A DNA stretch of 64,000 bases, from assembly GCF_020524005.1 (NCBI RefSeq), contig NZ_JAIVKK010000008.1, positions 62,001-126,000 of the forward strand. Direction: 5' to 3'. Numbering within the stretch: the first letter of the stretch is position 1; each line of letters opens with the position of its first letter. Positions 40,253-51,136 of the stretch are shown here, piece by piece. The notes under the pieces were generated by a model. That model saw only the letters and a program-made list of their open reading frames with translations, had not been told where the DNA came from and did not search any database. The DNA is from Microbulbifer aggregans. GTDB taxonomy: Bacteria > Pseudomonadota > Gammaproteobacteria > Pseudomonadales > Cellvibrionaceae. The translations under genes and the position numbers were made by a program.

Positions 40253-40873
40253 TTACTTGGAGTAGAGTTCCACGATAAGGTTTTCATTGATCTCTGCCGG
40301 CAGATCAACACGATCCGGAACACGCTTGAAAGTGCCTTCCAGTTTGGTCGCGTTAATGTCTACCCACTCTACGTCGCCACGCTGTGCAGCGAGAGCAACG
40401 GAGTTTTGGATACGCATCTGCTTTTTGGCTTTTTCACGAATAGCGATTACGTCGCCTTCCTTCACTTGGTAGGAAGGAATGTTAACGGTGCTACCGTTTA
40501 CCAAGATCGCTTTGTGGGAAACCAGCTGACGTGCTTCTGCACGAGTGGAGCCGAAGCCCATGCGGTAAACCACGTTATCGAGGCGTTTTTCCAGCAGTTG
40601 CAGCAGGTTTTCACCAGTTGCACCTTTCAGGCGCGCCGCTTCCTTATAGTAGTTACGGAACTGCTTTTCCAGCACACCGTAGATACGGCGTACTTTTTGT
40701 TTTTCACGCAGCTGAACGCCGTAGTCGGACAGACGACCGCGACCGGCGCCATGAACGCCTGGCTTGGATTCCGCGCGGCACTTTGACTCGTGCGGGCGAA
40801 CGCCACTTTTCAGCTGAAGATCGGTACCTTCCCGACGGGAAAGCTTACATTTTGGTCCAATATAACGTGCCAT
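40253..40873 (-). CDS. rpsD: Ribosomal protein uS4
   Basis: A 206-residue 30S assembly protein with the same length as in E. coli. The N-terminus, [18 protein letters not shown], and the S4 RNA-binding domain ([38 protein letters not shown]) are clear. S4 is the repressor of the alpha operon in E. coli; here it lies third, after rpsM and rpsK, and the unusual rpmJ-rpsM gap upstream is where its site would be. Confidence 0.98.
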   Translation of the reverse strand: MARYIGPKCKLSRREGTDLQLKSGVRPHESKCRAESKPGVHGAGRGRLSDYGVQLREKQKVRRIYGVLEKQFRNYYKEAARLKGATGENLLQLLEKRLDNVVYRMGFGSTRAEARQLVSHKAILVNGSTVNIPSYQVKEGDVIAIREKAKKQMRIQNSVALAAQRGDVEWVDINATKLEGTFKRVPDRVDLPAEINENLIVELYSK

Positions 40874-40888
40874 TTCGTCAACCCCCTC

Positions 40889-41278
40889 TTACACGCGACG
40901 TTTCTTGGGCGGACGACAACCGTTATGCGGGATCGGCGTCACGTCGGTGATGTTGGTGATCTTGTAGCCGCAGTTGTTGAGGGCGCGAACGGCAGATTCA
41001 CGACCCGGGCCTGGGCCCTTTACTTCGACATCAAGGTTTTTCAGGCCATATTCCTGAGCAGCAGTACCTGCACGCTCAGCGGCAACCTGGGCTGCGAACG
41101 GGGTGCTCTTACGAGAGCCGCGGAAACCGGAACCACCAGCGGTAGCCCAGCTCAGGGTGTTGCCTTGGCGATCAGTGATCGTCACGATCGTATTGTTGAA
41201 CGATGCGTGGATGTGGGCAACACCGTCGACAACGGTCTTTTTGACCTTTTTGCGAACAGTAGTTTTTGGCTTAGCCAT
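40889..41278 (-). CDS. rpsK: Ribosomal protein uS11
   Basis: A 129-residue 30S platform protein, same length as E. coli. It has [32 protein letters not shown] and the C-terminal THE-type basic end PPKKRRV. It lies 44 bases after rpsM and 15 before rpsD. Confidence 0.98.
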   Translation of the reverse strand: MAKPKTTVRKKVKKTVVDGVAHIHASFNNTIVTITDRQGNTLSWATAGGSGFRGSRKSTPFAAQVAAERAGTAAQEYGLKNLDVEVKGPGPGRESAVRALNNCGYKITNITDVTPIPHNGCRPPKKRRV

Positions 41279-41322
41279 ACCTGTATCCTAAATCCTGTAC
41301 TTATGAAGACTTAAGCGATCGC

Positions 41323-41679
41323 TTACTTGCGGATCGGCTTGCGCGGACCCTTACGGGTACGGGCGTTAGTCTTGGTGCGCTGACCGCGAAGCGGCAGGCT
41401 GCGACGATGACGCAGACCGCGGAAGCAACCCAGGTCCATCAGACGTTTGATGTTCATGGACACTTCACGACGCAGATCACCTTCAACGGTCAGTTTTGCA
41501 ACTTCACCGCGGATGGTTTCGATCTGGTCTTCGGACAGATCACGAAGTTTGGTGGATTCAGCGATACCTACCGCTGCCAGAATAGACTTAGCCGTGGTGC
41601 GACCGACGCCATAGATATGGGTCAGGGAGATCACGGCGTGCTTGTGGTCTGGTACATTGACACCAGCAATACGTGCCAT
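41323..41679 (-). CDS. rpsM: Ribosomal protein uS13
   Basis: A 118-residue 30S head protein, same length as E. coli. It begins [18 protein letters not shown], has the helix [13 protein letters not shown] and ends with the basic [18 protein letters not shown], which contacts tRNA. It is the first gene of the alpha operon here, because rpmJ is separated from it by almost 400 bases. Confidence 0.98.
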   Translation of the reverse strand: MARIAGVNVPDHKHAVISLTHIYGVGRTTAKSILAAVGIAESTKLRDLSEDQIETIRGEVAKLTVEGDLRREVSMNIKRLMDLGCFRGLRHRRSLPLRGQRTKTNARTRKGPRKPIRK

Positions 41680-42078
41680 AGAGGCTTACTCCACGTATTG
41701 TGAACCGGCTTATTTTGGTAACAAACACGGTTCAATTCTTAATTCGGCGCTGACAGCGACTAAAAAGCCAACAACGCCACCAAAAAGGCGCGCAAGAATA
41801 GCTCTTCAGACACCAAATTGCAATAGCCCACCGTCTCCGGAGCCGGAACCCTGGAGATTGTGGACGACAGTCAACGCCCCCTTTTGAAACCCGCAAGTCT
41901 AACTGCGAATCTCCACCCGCCTGACAATTGCCAAACGGGGATGCCTTTTAGCACGGGGCTGCACTAAAAAGCAAATTCTCACGAATAGTTGATGTCGGCA
42001 ACGTTCCATCGTTTTGACATCTGGCTTACCGTCCCTGGCAAACCCGTAATCAGAAGCACAGACAAACTGTGCCACTGA
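41680..42078 (-). promoter_or_regulatory. Candidate alpha-operon leader between rpmJ and rpsM
   Basis: A 399-base gap, unusually long for this gene pair. On the minus strand it includes TTGCTT and TAAAAG hexamers near 41945-41975 with about an 18-base gap, a weak sigma70-like pair, and a TTGACT near 41872. In E. coli the alpha-operon leader upstream of rpsM carries the S4-binding pseudoknot; a similar leader could lie here, but I could not fold it by eye. No gene is supported on either strand. Confidence 0.4.
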
Positions 42079-42195
42079 TTAGCCCTGCCGCTGCTTGTGA
42101 CGCGGTTCGGCGCTGCAGATTACCCGCAGAACACCTTTACGACGTACGATTTTGCAGTTACGGCAGATCTTTTTAACAGAAGCGCGTACTTTCAT
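42079..42195 (-). CDS. rpmJ: Ribosomal protein bL36
   Basis: A 38-residue zinc-ribbon protein of the 50S subunit: begins [14 protein letters not shown] and has C11, C14, C27 and H33 as the probable zinc ligands (the zinc-containing form). It lies 38 bases after secY, as is normal, but is cut off from rpsM by a long gap. Confidence 0.96.
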   Translation of the reverse strand: MKVRASVKKICRNCKIVRRKGVLRVICSAEPRHKQRQG

Positions 42196-42233
42196 GACCT
42201 TACCTCAATTCAATCCTGCTGCTGTGGCGCCGA

Positions 42234-43580
42234 TTAGCGACGCCCGTAGCCTTGCAGATTTGCCTTTTTCATCAACCCTTCGTACTGGTGTGACATCAAA
42301 TGCGACTGCACCTGCGCCATAAAGTCCATCACTACAACCACAACGATCAGCAGTGAAGTACCTCCCAAATAGAAGGGAATGTTCAGCCCAACTACCAGGA
42401 ACTGCGGCAGCAGGGATACCAGCGCGATGTAGACAGCACCCACCAGGGTAAGACGTGTCAGCACGGTATCGATGTAACGTGCAGTCTGCTCACCTGGACG
42501 GATACCGGGCACATAGGCACCGGACTTTTTCAGGTTGTCCGCCACTTCATTCGGGTTGAACATCAACGCCGTATAGAAGAAGCAGAAGAAGCCGATCAGC
42601 AGTGCGAACAGAATGATGTTCAGCGGCTGACCTGGACCAAGTTGCAGCGCCATCCATTGAAGGATCTGCGCACCGACACCTTCGCCACCCTGACCGAACC
42701 ACTGCGCCAGAGTCGCAGGGAACAGCAGGATACTGCTGGCGAAGATCACCGGGATTACACCGGCCATATTGACCTTCAGGGGCAGGTGGCTCGATTGAGC
42801 CGCCGGCGCCTGAGAGTAACGACCAGCCTGACGTCGGGCGTGGTTAATCGTGATTCGGCGCTGACCGCGCTCCATCACCACCACAAAATAAACGACAGCA
42901 ATCGCAACAAAACCAATCGCCAGCAGCATCAGGATATGTAACTCACCCTGACGCGCCTGCTCAAAGGCCTGACCAATGGCGCTAGGTAACCCAGCGACGA
43001 TACCGGCGAAAATCAGCATCGAAATGCCGTTACCGACACCGCGCTCGGTGATCTGCTCACCCAGCCACATCATGAACACTGCGCCGGTCACCAGTGACAC
43101 AACGGCCACAAAGTAAAATCCGAACGCGGGTTCAGCGGAGTACGCCAGATTCTGACCGGCAAGACCGAAGGTCATACCGATACCCTGAATCAGCGCCAGC
43201 AACACCGTCAGGTAACGGGTGTACTGGTTGATCTTACGCCGGCCTGCATCTCCTTCCTTCTTAAGCGCCTCCAGAGAAGGCGTCACCGCGGTCATCAACT
43301 GCATGATAATGGACGCGGAGATGTAAGGCATGATGCCGAGCGCGAGAATACTCATCCGCTCCAGTGCACCACCGGAAAACATGTTGAACAGTCCCAGGAT
43401 CGTGCCCTGGTTCTGGTTAAACATATTTGCCAGCTTTTCCGGATCAATACCGGGCACCGGAATGTGAGTCCCTACGCGATAAACTACGATCGCCAGAAAC
43501 AGAAAACGAAGGCGAGCCCAAAGCTCGCCTAATCCCTTACCGTTACCCAGGGAGTTAACACCAGATCCTGGTCGTGCCAT
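42234..43580 (-). CDS. secY: Preprotein translocase subunit SecY
   Basis: A 448-residue inner-membrane channel with ten transmembrane helices (E. coli 443). Typical stretches are [42 protein letters not shown], and [23 protein letters not shown]. It is the penultimate gene of the spc operon, 12 bases after rplO. Confidence 0.98.
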   Translation of the reverse strand: MARPGSGVNSLGNGKGLGELWARLRFLFLAIVVYRVGTHIPVPGIDPEKLANMFNQNQGTILGLFNMFSGGALERMSILALGIMPYISASIIMQLMTAVTPSLEALKKEGDAGRRKINQYTRYLTVLLALIQGIGMTFGLAGQNLAYSAEPAFGFYFVAVVSLVTGAVFMMWLGEQITERGVGNGISMLIFAGIVAGLPSAIGQAFEQARQGELHILMLLAIGFVAIAVVYFVVVMERGQRRITINHARRQAGRYSQAPAAQSSHLPLKVNMAGVIPVIFASSILLFPATLAQWFGQGGEGVGAQILQWMALQLGPGQPLNIILFALLIGFFCFFYTALMFNPNEVADNLKKSGAYVPGIRPGEQTARYIDTVLTRLTLVGAVYIALVSLLPQFLVVGLNIPFYLGGTSLLIVVVVVMDFMAQVQSHLMSHQYEGLMKKANLQGYGRR

Positions 43581-43592
43581 TGGGGCCTCGAT

Positions 43593-44027
43593 TTAGTCTT
43601 CTACTTTTCCGCCAGCAGCTTCGATGGCTGCTTTAGCGCCCTTGGTAACACCCAGACCTTTCACGGTAACCGCTTTGGTCAGTTCACCAGACAGGAACAC
43701 TTTGGCGCGTTTAATGTGGCTGCCGATAATATCGGCATTTTTCAGCGCTGCCAAATCAATCGTGTCACCTTCTACCTTCGCCAGCTCCGCCAGACGTACT
43801 TCCGCAACAAAGCGGCCAACACGAGAGGTGAAACCGTACTTCGGCAGACGCTTCTGCAAAGGCATCTGACCGCCTTCGAAGCCTGGACGCACGCTGCCGC
43901 CGGAACGGGACTTCTGACCCTTATGGCCGCGACCGCCGGTTTTACCCAGGCCGCTACCAATACCGCGACCAACGCGCTTGGCGCTGTGCTTGTGACCCTC
44001 AGCGGGAGACAGTTCATTCAAACGCAT
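43593..44027 (-). CDS. rplO: Ribosomal protein uL15
   Basis: A 144-residue 50S assembly protein, same length as E. coli: [19 protein letters not shown], then a Gly-rich RNA-binding loop ([18 protein letters not shown]) and [17 protein letters not shown] at the end. Its start follows the rpmD stop by one base. Confidence 0.98.
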   Translation of the reverse strand: MRLNELSPAEGHKHSAKRVGRGIGSGLGKTGGRGHKGQKSRSGGSVRPGFEGGQMPLQKRLPKYGFTSRVGRFVAEVRLAELAKVEGDTIDLAALKNADIIGSHIKRAKVFLSGELTKAVTVKGLGVTKGAKAAIEAAGGKVED

Positions 44028-44028
44028 G

Positions 44029-44214
44029 TTACGCCTCCTCTACTTTTACGAGGTAGTTCACTTTGTTGATCATGCCGCGCACAGAGGGAGTGTCTTCCAC
44101 TTCCACGGTGTGACCGATGCGGCGCAGACCCAGACCAGCAACGCACGCCTGATGGTTCTTCAGACGACCAGCGATGCTCTTGATCTGGGTGACTTTGATG
44201 GTCTTTTTAGCCAT
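44029..44214 (-). CDS. rpmD: Ribosomal protein uL30
   Basis: A 61-residue protein (E. coli 59) with [19 protein letters not shown], the [18 protein letters not shown] motif, and [13 protein letters not shown]. It is separated from rpsE by 69 bases holding an inverted repeat, although the two genes are usually a few bases apart. Confidence 0.97.
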   Translation of the reverse strand: MAKKTIKVTQIKSIAGRLKNHQACVAGLGLRRIGHTVEVEDTPSVRGMINKVNYLVKVEEA

Positions 44215-44242
44215 GACTCATTCACTCAAAGCAAGTTTCGGA

Positions 44243-44276
44243 TCGGGCCGACAGGTGAAATCACGCTGCGGCCCGA
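44243..44276 (-). repeat. Nested inverted repeat between rpsE and rpmD
   Basis: TCGGGCCG (44243-44250) and CGGCCCGA (44269-44276) pair perfectly over 8 bases. Inside the 18-base loop, GTGA and TCAC form a second short stem. It lies in a 69-base gap that is only a few bases in E. coli. A transcript-processing site, attenuator or mobile palindrome remnant are possible. Confidence 0.55.
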
Positions 44277-44283
44277 AGCCGAA

Positions 44284-44793
44284 TCAGTTCAGGATTTCTT
44301 CCACAGACTTGCCACGCTTGGCGGCTACGTCTTCCGGGCTACTCATTTTGCCCAGCGCACTGAAGGTGGCACGTACGACGTTTACCGGATTGGTAGAGCC
44401 GTAGCACTTGGCCAGTACGTTGTGGACGCCAGCCATTTCCAGTACGGAGCGCATGGCACCGCCGGCGATAACACCGGTACCCTGGGAAGCGGGCTGCATG
44501 TATACCTTGGAACCACCGTGGCGACCGTTGGTAGCGTACTGAATGGTGTCACCATTCAGGTCTACCTGGATCATGTTGCGACGTGCGGATTCCATTGCTT
44601 TCTGGATAGCAACCGGCACTTCACGAGCCTTGCCACGACCGAAGCCAACACGGCCATTGCCGTCGCCAACTACGGTCAGAGCGGTGAACGCGAAGATACG
44701 ACCACCTTTTACGGTTTTGGCAACGCGGTTGACCTGGACCAGCTTTTCCTGGAGGCCTTCGTCGTTGCTCTTCTCGACTTTATCTCTAGCCAT
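44284..44793 (-). CDS. rpsE: Ribosomal protein uS5
   Basis: A 169-residue 30S protein (E. coli 167). Marks are [19 protein letters not shown], the AKEVP-like loop [19 protein letters not shown], and a C-terminal domain with [19 protein letters not shown]. Its start lies 10 bases after the rplR stop. Confidence 0.98.
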   Translation of the reverse strand: MARDKVEKSNDEGLQEKLVQVNRVAKTVKGGRIFAFTALTVVGDGNGRVGFGRGKAREVPVAIQKAMESARRNMIQVDLNGDTIQYATNGRHGGSKVYMQPASQGTGVIAGGAMRSVLEMAGVHNVLAKCYGSTNPVNVVRATFSALGKMSSPEDVAAKRGKSVEEILN

Positions 44794-44803
44794 AACTCAA
44801 CCC

Positions 44804-45154
44804 TTAGAATTTCAGACCGGCTTCACGGGCAGCGTCAGCCAGGGCCTTAACACGACCGTGGTATTTGAAACCGCTGCGATCGAAGGCTACCGCTTCAACG
44901 CCAGCGGCTTTCGCACGCTCAGCGATCAGGGAGCCAACGGCTTTTGCAGCGTCGACGTTGCCGGTTTTGCTTTCACGCAGGTCCTTGTCCAGAGTAGAGG
45001 CTGAGGCCAATACCTTGTCGCCGTCGGCAGACAGGATCTGTGCGTAAATGTGACGCGGAGTGCGGTTCACTGTCAGGCGAACGGCGCCCAGCTCACGGAA
45101 CTTGGCGCGGGCACGACGTGCACGACGCAAGCGAGATTGCTTTTTAACGTTCAT
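44804..45154 (-). CDS. rplR: Ribosomal protein uL18
   Basis: A 116-residue 5S-rRNA-binding protein (E. coli 117). It opens with [19 protein letters not shown] and has [16 protein letters not shown], and ends with GLKF. It lies between rplF and rpsE, 10 bases from each. Confidence 0.98.
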   Translation of the reverse strand: MNVKKQSRLRRARRARAKFRELGAVRLTVNRTPRHIYAQILSADGDKVLASASTLDKDLRESKTGNVDAAKAVGSLIAERAKAAGVEAVAFDRSGFKYHGRVKALADAAREAGLKF

Positions 45155-45163
45155 ATCTATGCC

Positions 45164-45697
45164 TTACTTCTTCTTGGCCTCTTTGCGATACACGCGCTCA
45201 TCGGCGTAGCGGACACCCTTACCTTTGTAAGGCTCCGGCGGACGGAATGCGCGGATCTCTGCGGCCACTTGACCCAACAGCTGCTTATCGCTGCTCTTCA
45301 GTACGATTTCAGTCTGGCTCGGAGTTTCGGCACTAACGCCTTCCGGCAGTGCGTAATCCACCGGATGAGAGAAACCCAGAGTCAGGTTGACGGTTTTACC
45401 AGATGCTTTCGCACGGTAACCAACACCGATCAGCTGAAGTTTCTTTTCGAAACCCTGACTGACACCGACCACCATATTGTTAACCAGCGCGCGGGTAGTA
45501 CCTGCGAGGGCACGTGCCTGCTTGGAACCATTGCGTGCAGCAAAGGTCAGCTGGTTTTCTTCCTGCTTCACTTCCACATCGCTGTGAACAGCGAGGTTCA
45601 GGTTACCGTTACCACCTTTTACAGCGATATCCTGACCTTTAAGGTCAATGGATACGCCAGCGGGGATGCTTACTGGACTATTAGCTACTCGAGACAT
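45164..45697 (-). CDS. rplF: Ribosomal protein uL6
   Basis: A 177-residue 50S protein, same length as E. coli. The N-terminus [14 protein letters not shown] and C-terminal [19 protein letters not shown] are conserved. It lies near the sarcin-ricin loop, where elongation factors bind. Twelve bases separate it from rpsH. Confidence 0.98.
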   Translation of the reverse strand: MSRVANSPVSIPAGVSIDLKGQDIAVKGGNGNLNLAVHSDVEVKQEENQLTFAARNGSKQARALAGTTRALVNNMVVGVSQGFEKKLQLIGVGYRAKASGKTVNLTLGFSHPVDYALPEGVSAETPSQTEIVLKSSDKQLLGQVAAEIRAFRPPEPYKGKGVRYADERVYRKEAKKK

Positions 45698-45709
45698 ATC
45701 AACCCCCGC

Positions 45710-46102
45710 TTAGAATACGGTGCAGAGCACTTCGCCACCGACACCAGCCTGACGGGCGGCACGATCAGTCATCACACCCTGAGAGGTGGAAACGATCGCG
45801 ATACCCAGGCCACCACGTACGGACGGCAGAGCTTTCTTACCTGCGTAGTTACGCAGGCCAGGACGGGAAACCCGGTCCAGCTCGGCGATAACAGGCTTGC
45901 CCTGGAAGTATTTCAGTTCAATAGTCAGTTCAGGCTTGGCGCCTTCGCCGACGGATACTTCGGTAACGTAACCTTCGTCTTTCAGTACTTTGGCTACGGC
46001 TACTTTCAGTTTGGAAGAAGGCATAGAAACGCTGCCCTTTCCGCGCGACAGTGCGTTGCGGACGCGGGTCAGCATATCTGCCAACGGATCTTGCATACTC
46101 AT
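45710..46102 (-). CDS. rpsH: Ribosomal protein uS8
   Basis: A 130-residue 30S protein, same length as E. coli. It has [40 protein letters not shown] and the C-terminal [19 protein letters not shown]. In E. coli S8 represses the spc operon by binding near the rplE start; the region between rplX and rplE here is only 14 bases. Confidence 0.98.
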   Translation of the reverse strand: MSMQDPLADMLTRVRNALSRGKGSVSMPSSKLKVAVAKVLKDEGYVTEVSVGEGAKPELTIELKYFQGKPVIAELDRVSRPGLRNYAGKKALPSVRGGLGIAIVSTSQGVMTDRAARQAGVGGEVLCTVF

Positions 46103-46129
46103 TAAATAAGACTCCTCAAGTCTGCCGTA

Positions 46130-46435
46130 TTACCAGCTGGACTTAACCAGGCCGGGGACATCACCACGCATAGCTGCTTCACGCAGTTTGTTACGGCACA
46201 GGCCGAACTTACGGTAGACAGCGTGGGGGCGACCAGTGATACGACAGCGACGTTGCTGACGTACCGGGCTTGCATCGCGCGGCAGTTGTTGCAGCTTGAG
46301 TTGAGCCTCCCAGCGCTCCTCGTCGGAAGCGCTGGCACTGGCGATGATCGCCTTCAGCTCTTGACGCTTTTCGGCGTACTTAGCTGCGGTTCGAGCGCGC
46401 TTGTTCTCGCGCGCAATCATGGATTTCTTCGCCAT
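46130..46435 (-). CDS. rpsN: Ribosomal protein uS14
   Basis: A 101-residue protein, the longer zinc-free form found in E. coli; the cysteine ribbon CxxC...CxxC of the short form is absent. Marks are [18 protein letters not shown] and the C-terminal [21 protein letters not shown]. Confidence 0.97.
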   Translation of the reverse strand: MAKKSMIARENKRARTAAKYAEKRQELKAIIASASASDEERWEAQLKLQQLPRDASPVRQQRRCRITGRPHAVYRKFGLCRNKLREAAMRGDVPGLVKSSW

Positions 46436-46444
46436 GGAATCCTC

Positions 46445-46984
46445 TTAACCCTTGAAAGGGAAGTTGAATGCTTTCAGCAGTGCGCGACCTTGGTCGTCGT
46501 TGGCTGCTGTAGTAGTGATACAAATATCCAGACCGCGAATCTTGTCTACTTTGTCGTAGTCAATTTCCGGGAAGATAATTTGTTCGGTTACACCCATCGA
46601 GAAGTTACCACGACCGTCGAACTGCTTCGGACTAATGCCTCGGAAGTCGCGGATACGCGGAATCGCGATACCAACCAGACGCTCCAGGAACTCGTACATG
46701 CGCTCGCCGCGCAGAGTTACCTTACAGCCGATCGGCCATTCCTCACGGATCTTAAAGCCCGCAATAGATTTGCGCGCTTTAGTCACGATGGGTTTTTGAC
46801 CAGTAATCGCTGTCATGTCACTGACAGCGTGTTCCAGTACCTTCTTGTCACCAATCGCTTCACCGACACCCATGTTGACGGTGATTTTGGTGATGCGCGG
46901 CACGGACATTACGTTCTCAAGTCCCAGCTCTTCTTTCAGCTTGGACGCGAGTTCTTTGGTGTAGAGCTCTTTAAGCCTTGCCAT
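46445..46984 (-). CDS. rplE: Ribosomal protein uL5
   Basis: A 179-residue 5S-rRNA-binding protein, same length as E. coli. The start ATG at 46984 follows AGGTGG; three more codons from an upstream GTG are possible but unlikely. Marks are [33 protein letters not shown] and GMDICITT-like [19 protein letters not shown]. Confidence 0.98.
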   Translation of the reverse strand: MARLKELYTKELASKLKEELGLENVMSVPRITKITVNMGVGEAIGDKKVLEHAVSDMTAITGQKPIVTKARKSIAGFKIREEWPIGCKVTLRGERMYEFLERLVGIAIPRIRDFRGISPKQFDGRGNFSMGVTEQIIFPEIDYDKVDKIRGLDICITTTAANDDQGRALLKAFNFPFKG

Positions 46985-46998
46985 TTTTTCCACCTGAC

Positions 46999-47316
46999 TT
47001 ATGCGTCAACAGCGTCGCCGCTGGATTTGAAGACGCGAATCTTAGTGCCATCTTCCAATACTTTGAAGCCTACCCGGTCAGCTTTTTGAGTTGACGGGTT
47101 AAAAATGGCTACGTTGGAAGCCTGAATAGCGGCCTCTTTCTCAACGATGCCACCAGCAACGCCCAGCTGGGGGTTCGGCTTCTGGTGTTTCTTGATCATC
47201 TGAACACCGGCAACAATCAGACGGCCATCGTTGAGCACCTTGCGTACGGTGCCACGCTTGCCTTTGTCGCGACCGGCGATAACGATCACTTCGTCGTCAC
47301 GCTTGATCTTGCGCAT
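46999..47316 (-). CDS. rplX: Ribosomal protein uL24
   Basis: A 105-residue KOW-domain protein (E. coli 104) that starts 50S assembly. It has [22 protein letters not shown] and ends with the acidic-basic [14 protein letters not shown]. It lies 20 bases after rplN. Confidence 0.98.
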   Translation of the reverse strand: MRKIKRDDEVIVIAGRDKGKRGTVRKVLNDGRLIVAGVQMIKKHQKPNPQLGVAGGIVEKEAAIQASNVAIFNPSTQKADRVGFKVLEDGTKIRVFKSSGDAVDA

Positions 47317-47336
47317 AACTCTTCTCCGCTCGAGGC

Positions 47337-47705
47337 TTAAATAACTTCGGGAGCCAGTGAGATGATCTTCATGAACTTCTCACTACGCAGCTCGCGAGTT
47401 ACCGGGCCAAAAATACGGGTGCCGACCGGAGCATGGTTCTGGTTCAGCAACACCGCTGCGTTATCGTCAAACTTGATCAGGGAACCATCGGTACGGCGCA
47501 CACCTTTTTTGGTGCGAACCACTACCGCGTTCATTACCTGACCCTTTTTCACTTTACCGCGAGGAATTGCTTCCTTAACGGTTACTTTGATGATGTCGCC
47601 AACGCCAGCGTAGCGACGGTGGGAGCCGCCCAGCACCTTGATGCACATGACACGGCGAGCCCCACTGTTATCGGCTACTTCTAAGTAGGATTCTGCTTGA
47701 ATCAT
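47337..47705 (-). CDS. rplN: Ribosomal protein uL14
   Basis: A 122-residue 50S protein (E. coli 123) at the 30S interface. Marks are [19 protein letters not shown] and [20 protein letters not shown]. It is usually the first gene of the spc operon; the 49-base gap before it has no clear promoter. Confidence 0.98.
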   Translation of the reverse strand: MIQAESYLEVADNSGARRVMCIKVLGGSHRRYAGVGDIIKVTVKEAIPRGKVKKGQVMNAVVVRTKKGVRRTDGSLIKFDDNAAVLLNQNHAPVGTRIFGPVTRELRSEKFMKIISLAPEVI

Positions 47706-47754
47706 TGTTCCTCTCCGAAAACCTGTTTAGGTCTTCACAGTCAATGGGCCAGGA

Positions 47755-48018
47755 TTAAACCTTCGCCGCACGCTCTACAATTTTCTGCAAGGACCAGGAC
47801 TTGCTCTTGGACAGCGGACGAGATTCTTCGATGGTTACGACATCACCGATGCCGCAATCATTGTTTTCGTCGTGTGCCTTGAGCTTGGTGGACTTGCTCA
47901 CGATTTTGCCGTAGATCGGGTGCTTAACACGGCGCTCGATCAAAACGGTGATGGTTTTATCCATCTTGTCACTCACGACCTTACCGGTCAGAGTCCGCTT
48001 CAGTTGTGCTTCAGCCAT
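47755..48018 (-). CDS. rpsQ: Ribosomal protein uS17
   Basis: An 87-residue 30S protein (E. coli 84) with [32 protein letters not shown], and [15 protein letters not shown]. It is the last gene of the S10 operon in E. coli order; its start follows rpmC by two bases. Confidence 0.97.
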   Translation of the reverse strand: MAEAQLKRTLTGKVVSDKMDKTITVLIERRVKHPIYGKIVSKSTKLKAHDENNDCGIGDVVTIEESRPLSKSKSWSLQKIVERAAKV

Positions 48019-48020
48019 GA

Positions 48021-48212
48021 TTAATTACCTGCCTTCTCGGTCAACACAGTCTTAATGCGAGCAATGTCGCGACGAGTCTGCTTCAGCAGATGAGTCTGAG
48101 TCAGCTGACCGGTGGATTTCTGCATGCGCAGCTTGAATTGTGCTTCAAGCTGGCTCAGCAGTTCCTGGTTCAGTTCTTCAACAGACTTTGAGCGTAGATC
48201 TGCAGTCTTCAT
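48021..48212 (-). CDS. rpmC: Ribosomal protein uL29
   Basis: A 63-residue helical protein, same length as E. coli, near the exit tunnel. Its ATG shares one base with the rplP stop (TAATG), so translation is coupled. Marks are [14 protein letters not shown] and [14 protein letters not shown]. Confidence 0.97.
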   Translation of the reverse strand: MKTADLRSKSVEELNQELLSQLEAQFKLRMQKSTGQLTQTHLLKQTRRDIARIKTVLTEKAGN

Positions 48213-48625
48213 TACATCACCGAACGCTTAACGAAAGTTGTCTTTACAGGCAGCTTGGCTGCAGCGAGCTCAAATGCTTCGCGAGCCAGTTCTTCGGATA
48301 CGCCTTCCATTTCATAGAGGACTTTACCCGGCTGAATCTGAGCCACCCAGTATTCTACGTTACCCTTACCTTTACCCATTCGAACTTCGAGGGGCTTACT
48401 GGAAATGGGCTTGTCCGGAAACACACGAATCCAGATCTTACCGCCACGTTTAACGTGACGAGTCATTGCGCGACGAGCCGCTTCGATCTGACGCGCAGTA
48501 ATGCGTCCACGACCGATGGCCTTGAGGCCGAACTCGCCAAAGCTCACTTTAGAGCCGCGCTGGGAAAGACCGCGGTTACGACCTTTCTGTACCTTGCGGA
48601 ATTTTGTACGCTTTGGTTGTAGCAT
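48212..48625 (-). CDS. rplP: Ribosomal protein uL16
   Basis: A 137-residue 50S protein (E. coli 136) close to the peptidyl-transferase centre and A site. Marks are [18 protein letters not shown], the conserved [20 protein letters not shown] and [19 protein letters not shown]. Confidence 0.98.
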   Translation of the reverse strand: MLQPKRTKFRKVQKGRNRGLSQRGSKVSFGEFGLKAIGRGRITARQIEAARRAMTRHVKRGGKIWIRVFPDKPISSKPLEVRMGKGKGNVEYWVAQIQPGKVLYEMEGVSEELAREAFELAAAKLPVKTTFVKRSVM

Positions 48626-48636
48626 CTGCGCACCCC

Positions 48637-49317
48637 TTAATTAGCAGCTTTTTTGCGAGTCTTCGCTGGCTTCTCTTCGGGGATTTCGTCACCGATGACT
48701 TCGCCTTTGAAGATCCAAACTTTCACACCGATGATGCCGTAAGTAGTACTGGCTTCAGCAGTGCCGTAGTCGATGTTTGCACGCAGAGTGTGCAGCGGCA
48801 CACGGCCTTCGCGGTACCATTCAGTACGAGCAATCTCGGCACCGCCAAGACGACCACTTACCTGAATTTTGATACCTTCGGCACCCTGGCGCATAGCGTT
48901 CTGAACGGCACGCTTCATAGCGCGACGGAACATAACGCGACGCTCCAGCTGCTGAGCAACGTTCTGGCCAACCAGAGTGGCGTCCAGATCAGGTTTGCGC
49001 ACTTCTTCGATGTCGATGTGCACAGGCACACCCATCTTGGCGCTAACTTCGTTGCGCAGACGCTCTACGTCTTCACCTTTTTTACCGATCACGATACCCG
49101 GACGCGCAGTGTGAATAGTCACACGAGCGGTGTTTGCCGGACGTTCGATCTCGATGCGGCTCACAGAAGCGTGAGCCAGTTTCTTGCGAATGAATTCGCG
49201 AACTTTCAGATCCGTGTACAGCTTGTCTGCGTACTCGTCGCTGCCCGCATACCAAACAGAGGTATGCTTTTTAACGATACCCAGACGAATGCCGGTAGGA
49301 TGTACTTTTTGTCCCAT
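48637..49317 (-). CDS. rpsC: Ribosomal protein uS3
   Basis: A 226-residue 30S protein (E. coli 233). Begins [19 protein letters not shown]; the KH domain has [17 protein letters not shown], and the C-terminal half has [20 protein letters not shown]. The basic tail ([13 protein letters not shown]) is a little shorter than in E. coli. Confidence 0.98.
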   Translation of the reverse strand: MGQKVHPTGIRLGIVKKHTSVWYAGSDEYADKLYTDLKVREFIRKKLAHASVSRIEIERPANTARVTIHTARPGIVIGKKGEDVERLRNEVSAKMGVPVHIDIEEVRKPDLDATLVGQNVAQQLERRVMFRRAMKRAVQNAMRQGAEGIKIQVSGRLGGAEIARTEWYREGRVPLHTLRANIDYGTAEASTTYGIIGVKVWIFKGEVIGDEIPEEKPAKTRKKAAN

Positions 49318-49336
49318 GGTTTTTCCGCCTGCTCTC

Positions 49337-49669
49337 TTATTTCTCGGCCACTTTCACAGTAATGTGACAAGTACGCTTCAGAATGCGGTCAGCACGACCC
49401 TTTGCGCGCGGTTTAATGCGCTTCATGGTCATACCTTCGTCTACGAAAATGGTGGACACCTTCAGCTCGTCAACGTCAGCACCTTCGTTGTGCTCAGCGT
49501 TGGCAATTGCAGATTCCAGAACTTTCTTGACGATCGCAGCACCTTTCTTATGGCTAAAAGCCAGAATGTCCAGGGCTTCCTCAACACCTTTACCGCGAAT
49601 CTGATCAGCTACCAGACGCGCTTTTTGTGCCGAAAGACGAGCACCGCGTAATTTTGCTTGCACTTCCAT
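49337..49669 (-). CDS. rplV: Ribosomal protein uL22
   Basis: A 110-residue protein, same length as E. coli, with a loop lining the exit tunnel. Marks are [21 protein letters not shown] and the tunnel-loop region [17 protein letters not shown], which shows no deletion of the kind linked to macrolide resistance. Confidence 0.98.
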   Translation of the reverse strand: MEVQAKLRGARLSAQKARLVADQIRGKGVEEALDILAFSHKKGAAIVKKVLESAIANAEHNEGADVDELKVSTIFVDEGMTMKRIKPRAKGRADRILKRTCHITVKVAEK

Positions 49670-49684
49670 CTCTATAACCTCGGC

Positions 49685-49963
49685 TTAGCGCTTCTTCGCT
49701 TTCTTATCCGCAGCGTGGCCACGGTAAGTGCGGGTAGCCGCGAATTCGCCCAGCTTGTGACCAACCATTTCTTCGTTGACCAGCACAGGCACGTGTTGAC
49801 GACCGTTATGAACGGCAATCGTCAGGCCCACCATTTCCGGCATAATCATGGAACGGCGGGACCAGGTTTTAATCGGCCGGCGATCATTGGCTTCGATCGC
49901 TGCCTCCACCTTCTTGATCAAATGCAGATCAATAAAGGGACCTTTCTTTAATGAGCGTGGCAC
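49685..49963 (-). CDS. rpsS: Ribosomal protein uS19
   Basis: A 92-residue 30S head protein, same length as E. coli. It has [38 protein letters not shown] and the C-terminal [16 protein letters not shown]. Confidence 0.98.
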   Translation of the reverse strand: MPRSLKKGPFIDLHLIKKVEAAIEANDRRPIKTWSRRSMIMPEMVGLTIAVHNGRQHVPVLVNEEMVGHKLGEFAATRTYRGHAADKKAKKR

Positions 49964-50000
49964 TGTCGATTCCTCTCTAGCAGCTCAGACATCGCGCGGC

Positions 50001-50825
50001 TTATTTGCCGCGACGACGTACTATCATTTTGTCGGTGCGCTTGTTCTTACGCGTTTTCTTACCCTTGGTCGGAACACCCCAAGGCGTCACAGGGTGACGA
50101 CCACCAGAGGTACGACCTTCACCACCACCGTGCGGGTGGTCTACCGGGTTCATCGCCACACCGCGAACGGTAGGACGAACACCGCGCCAGCGTTTGGCAC
50201 CAGCTTTACCCAGCTTGCGCAGGCTGTGCTCAGAGTTGCTCACTTCACCCAGGGTGGCGCGACACTCAGAGAGAACTTTACGCATTTCGCCAGAGCGCAG
50301 ACGGATAGTCGCGTACTGACCTTCACGGGCAACCAGCTGAACAGAGGCACCAGCAGAGCGGGCCAGCTGTGCGCCTTTACCAGGCTTCAGCTCGATACCG
50401 TGAATCACGGAACCAACCGGAATGTTGCGCAGCGGCAGGGTGTTACCCACGCTGATCGGCGCAGCATCGCCAGACTGGATTTTTGCACCCGCTTTCAGGC
50501 CTTTCGGCGCAATGATGTAGCGGCGCTCACCGTCGGCGTAGCAAACCAGAGCGATATGAGCGCTGCGGTTCGGATCGTATTCCAGACGCTCAACGGTGGC
50601 TGGAATGCCATCTTTATTGCGTTTGAAATCCACTACACGATAGTGATGCTTGTGACCACCACCGATGTGACGGGTAGTAATGCGACCGTTGTTGTTACGG
50701 CCACCGGTCTTGGACTTCTTCTCCAGCAACGGCGCGTAAGGTGCACCTTTATGCAGATCAGAATTAACAACCTTGACCAGGTGACGACGGCCGGCAGAGG
50801 TCGGTTTTGCTTTTACAATTGCCAT
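50001..50825 (-). CDS. rplB: Ribosomal protein uL2
   Basis: A 274-residue 50S protein (E. coli 273) needed for peptidyl-transferase activity and subunit joining. Marks are [36 protein letters not shown], and the conserved C-terminal [19 protein letters not shown] with its essential His. Confidence 0.98.
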   Translation of the reverse strand: MAIVKAKPTSAGRRHLVKVVNSDLHKGAPYAPLLEKKSKTGGRNNNGRITTRHIGGGHKHHYRVVDFKRNKDGIPATVERLEYDPNRSAHIALVCYADGERRYIIAPKGLKAGAKIQSGDAAPISVGNTLPLRNIPVGSVIHGIELKPGKGAQLARSAGASVQLVAREGQYATIRLRSGEMRKVLSECRATLGEVSNSEHSLRKLGKAGAKRWRGVRPTVRGVAMNPVDHPHGGGEGRTSGGRHPVTPWGVPTKGKKTRKNKRTDKMIVRRRGK

Positions 50826-50839
50826 TGTAACTGTCCCCT

Positions 50840-51136
50840 TTACTCAGCAGCTTCAAAGTTGATGTCGCTGCCTTCGGCCAGGCGAACGTAGGCTTTTTTC
50901 CAATCGTTGCGCTGACCCATGCCGTAGCGGGTGCGCTTGGTTTTGCCCTTAACGTTCACGGTGCGAACCTGCTCAACAGATACGTTGAACAGCTTTTCAA
51001 CCGCGGCCTTGATCTCGGCTTTAGAAGCGTCGGTGGTTACCTTGAACACTACCTGGTTGGCGGCATCCGCCAGCACAGCAGCTTTCTCGGAAATTACCGG
51101 ACCCAGCAGTACTTTGTAGATACGCTCTTGGTTCAT
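50840..51136 (-). CDS. rplW: Ribosomal protein uL23
   Basis: A 98-residue protein (E. coli 100) at the tunnel exit, the docking site for trigger factor and SRP. Marks are [17 protein letters not shown] and [20 protein letters not shown]. Its ATG overlaps the rplD stop by 4 bases (ATGA). Confidence 0.98.
   Translation of the reverse strand: MNQERIYKVLLGPVISEKAAVLADAANQVVFKVTTDASKAEIKAAVEKLFNVSVEQVRTVNVKGKTKRTRYGMGQRNDWKKAYVRLAEGSDINFEAAE

Noticed and set aside
38987..40786. A 599-residue open frame on the plus strand opposite rplQ, rpoA and rpsD
   Set aside because: It is antisense to three clear housekeeping genes, has no family motifs, and is low-complexity; strong codon bias in the real genes explains the lack of stops.
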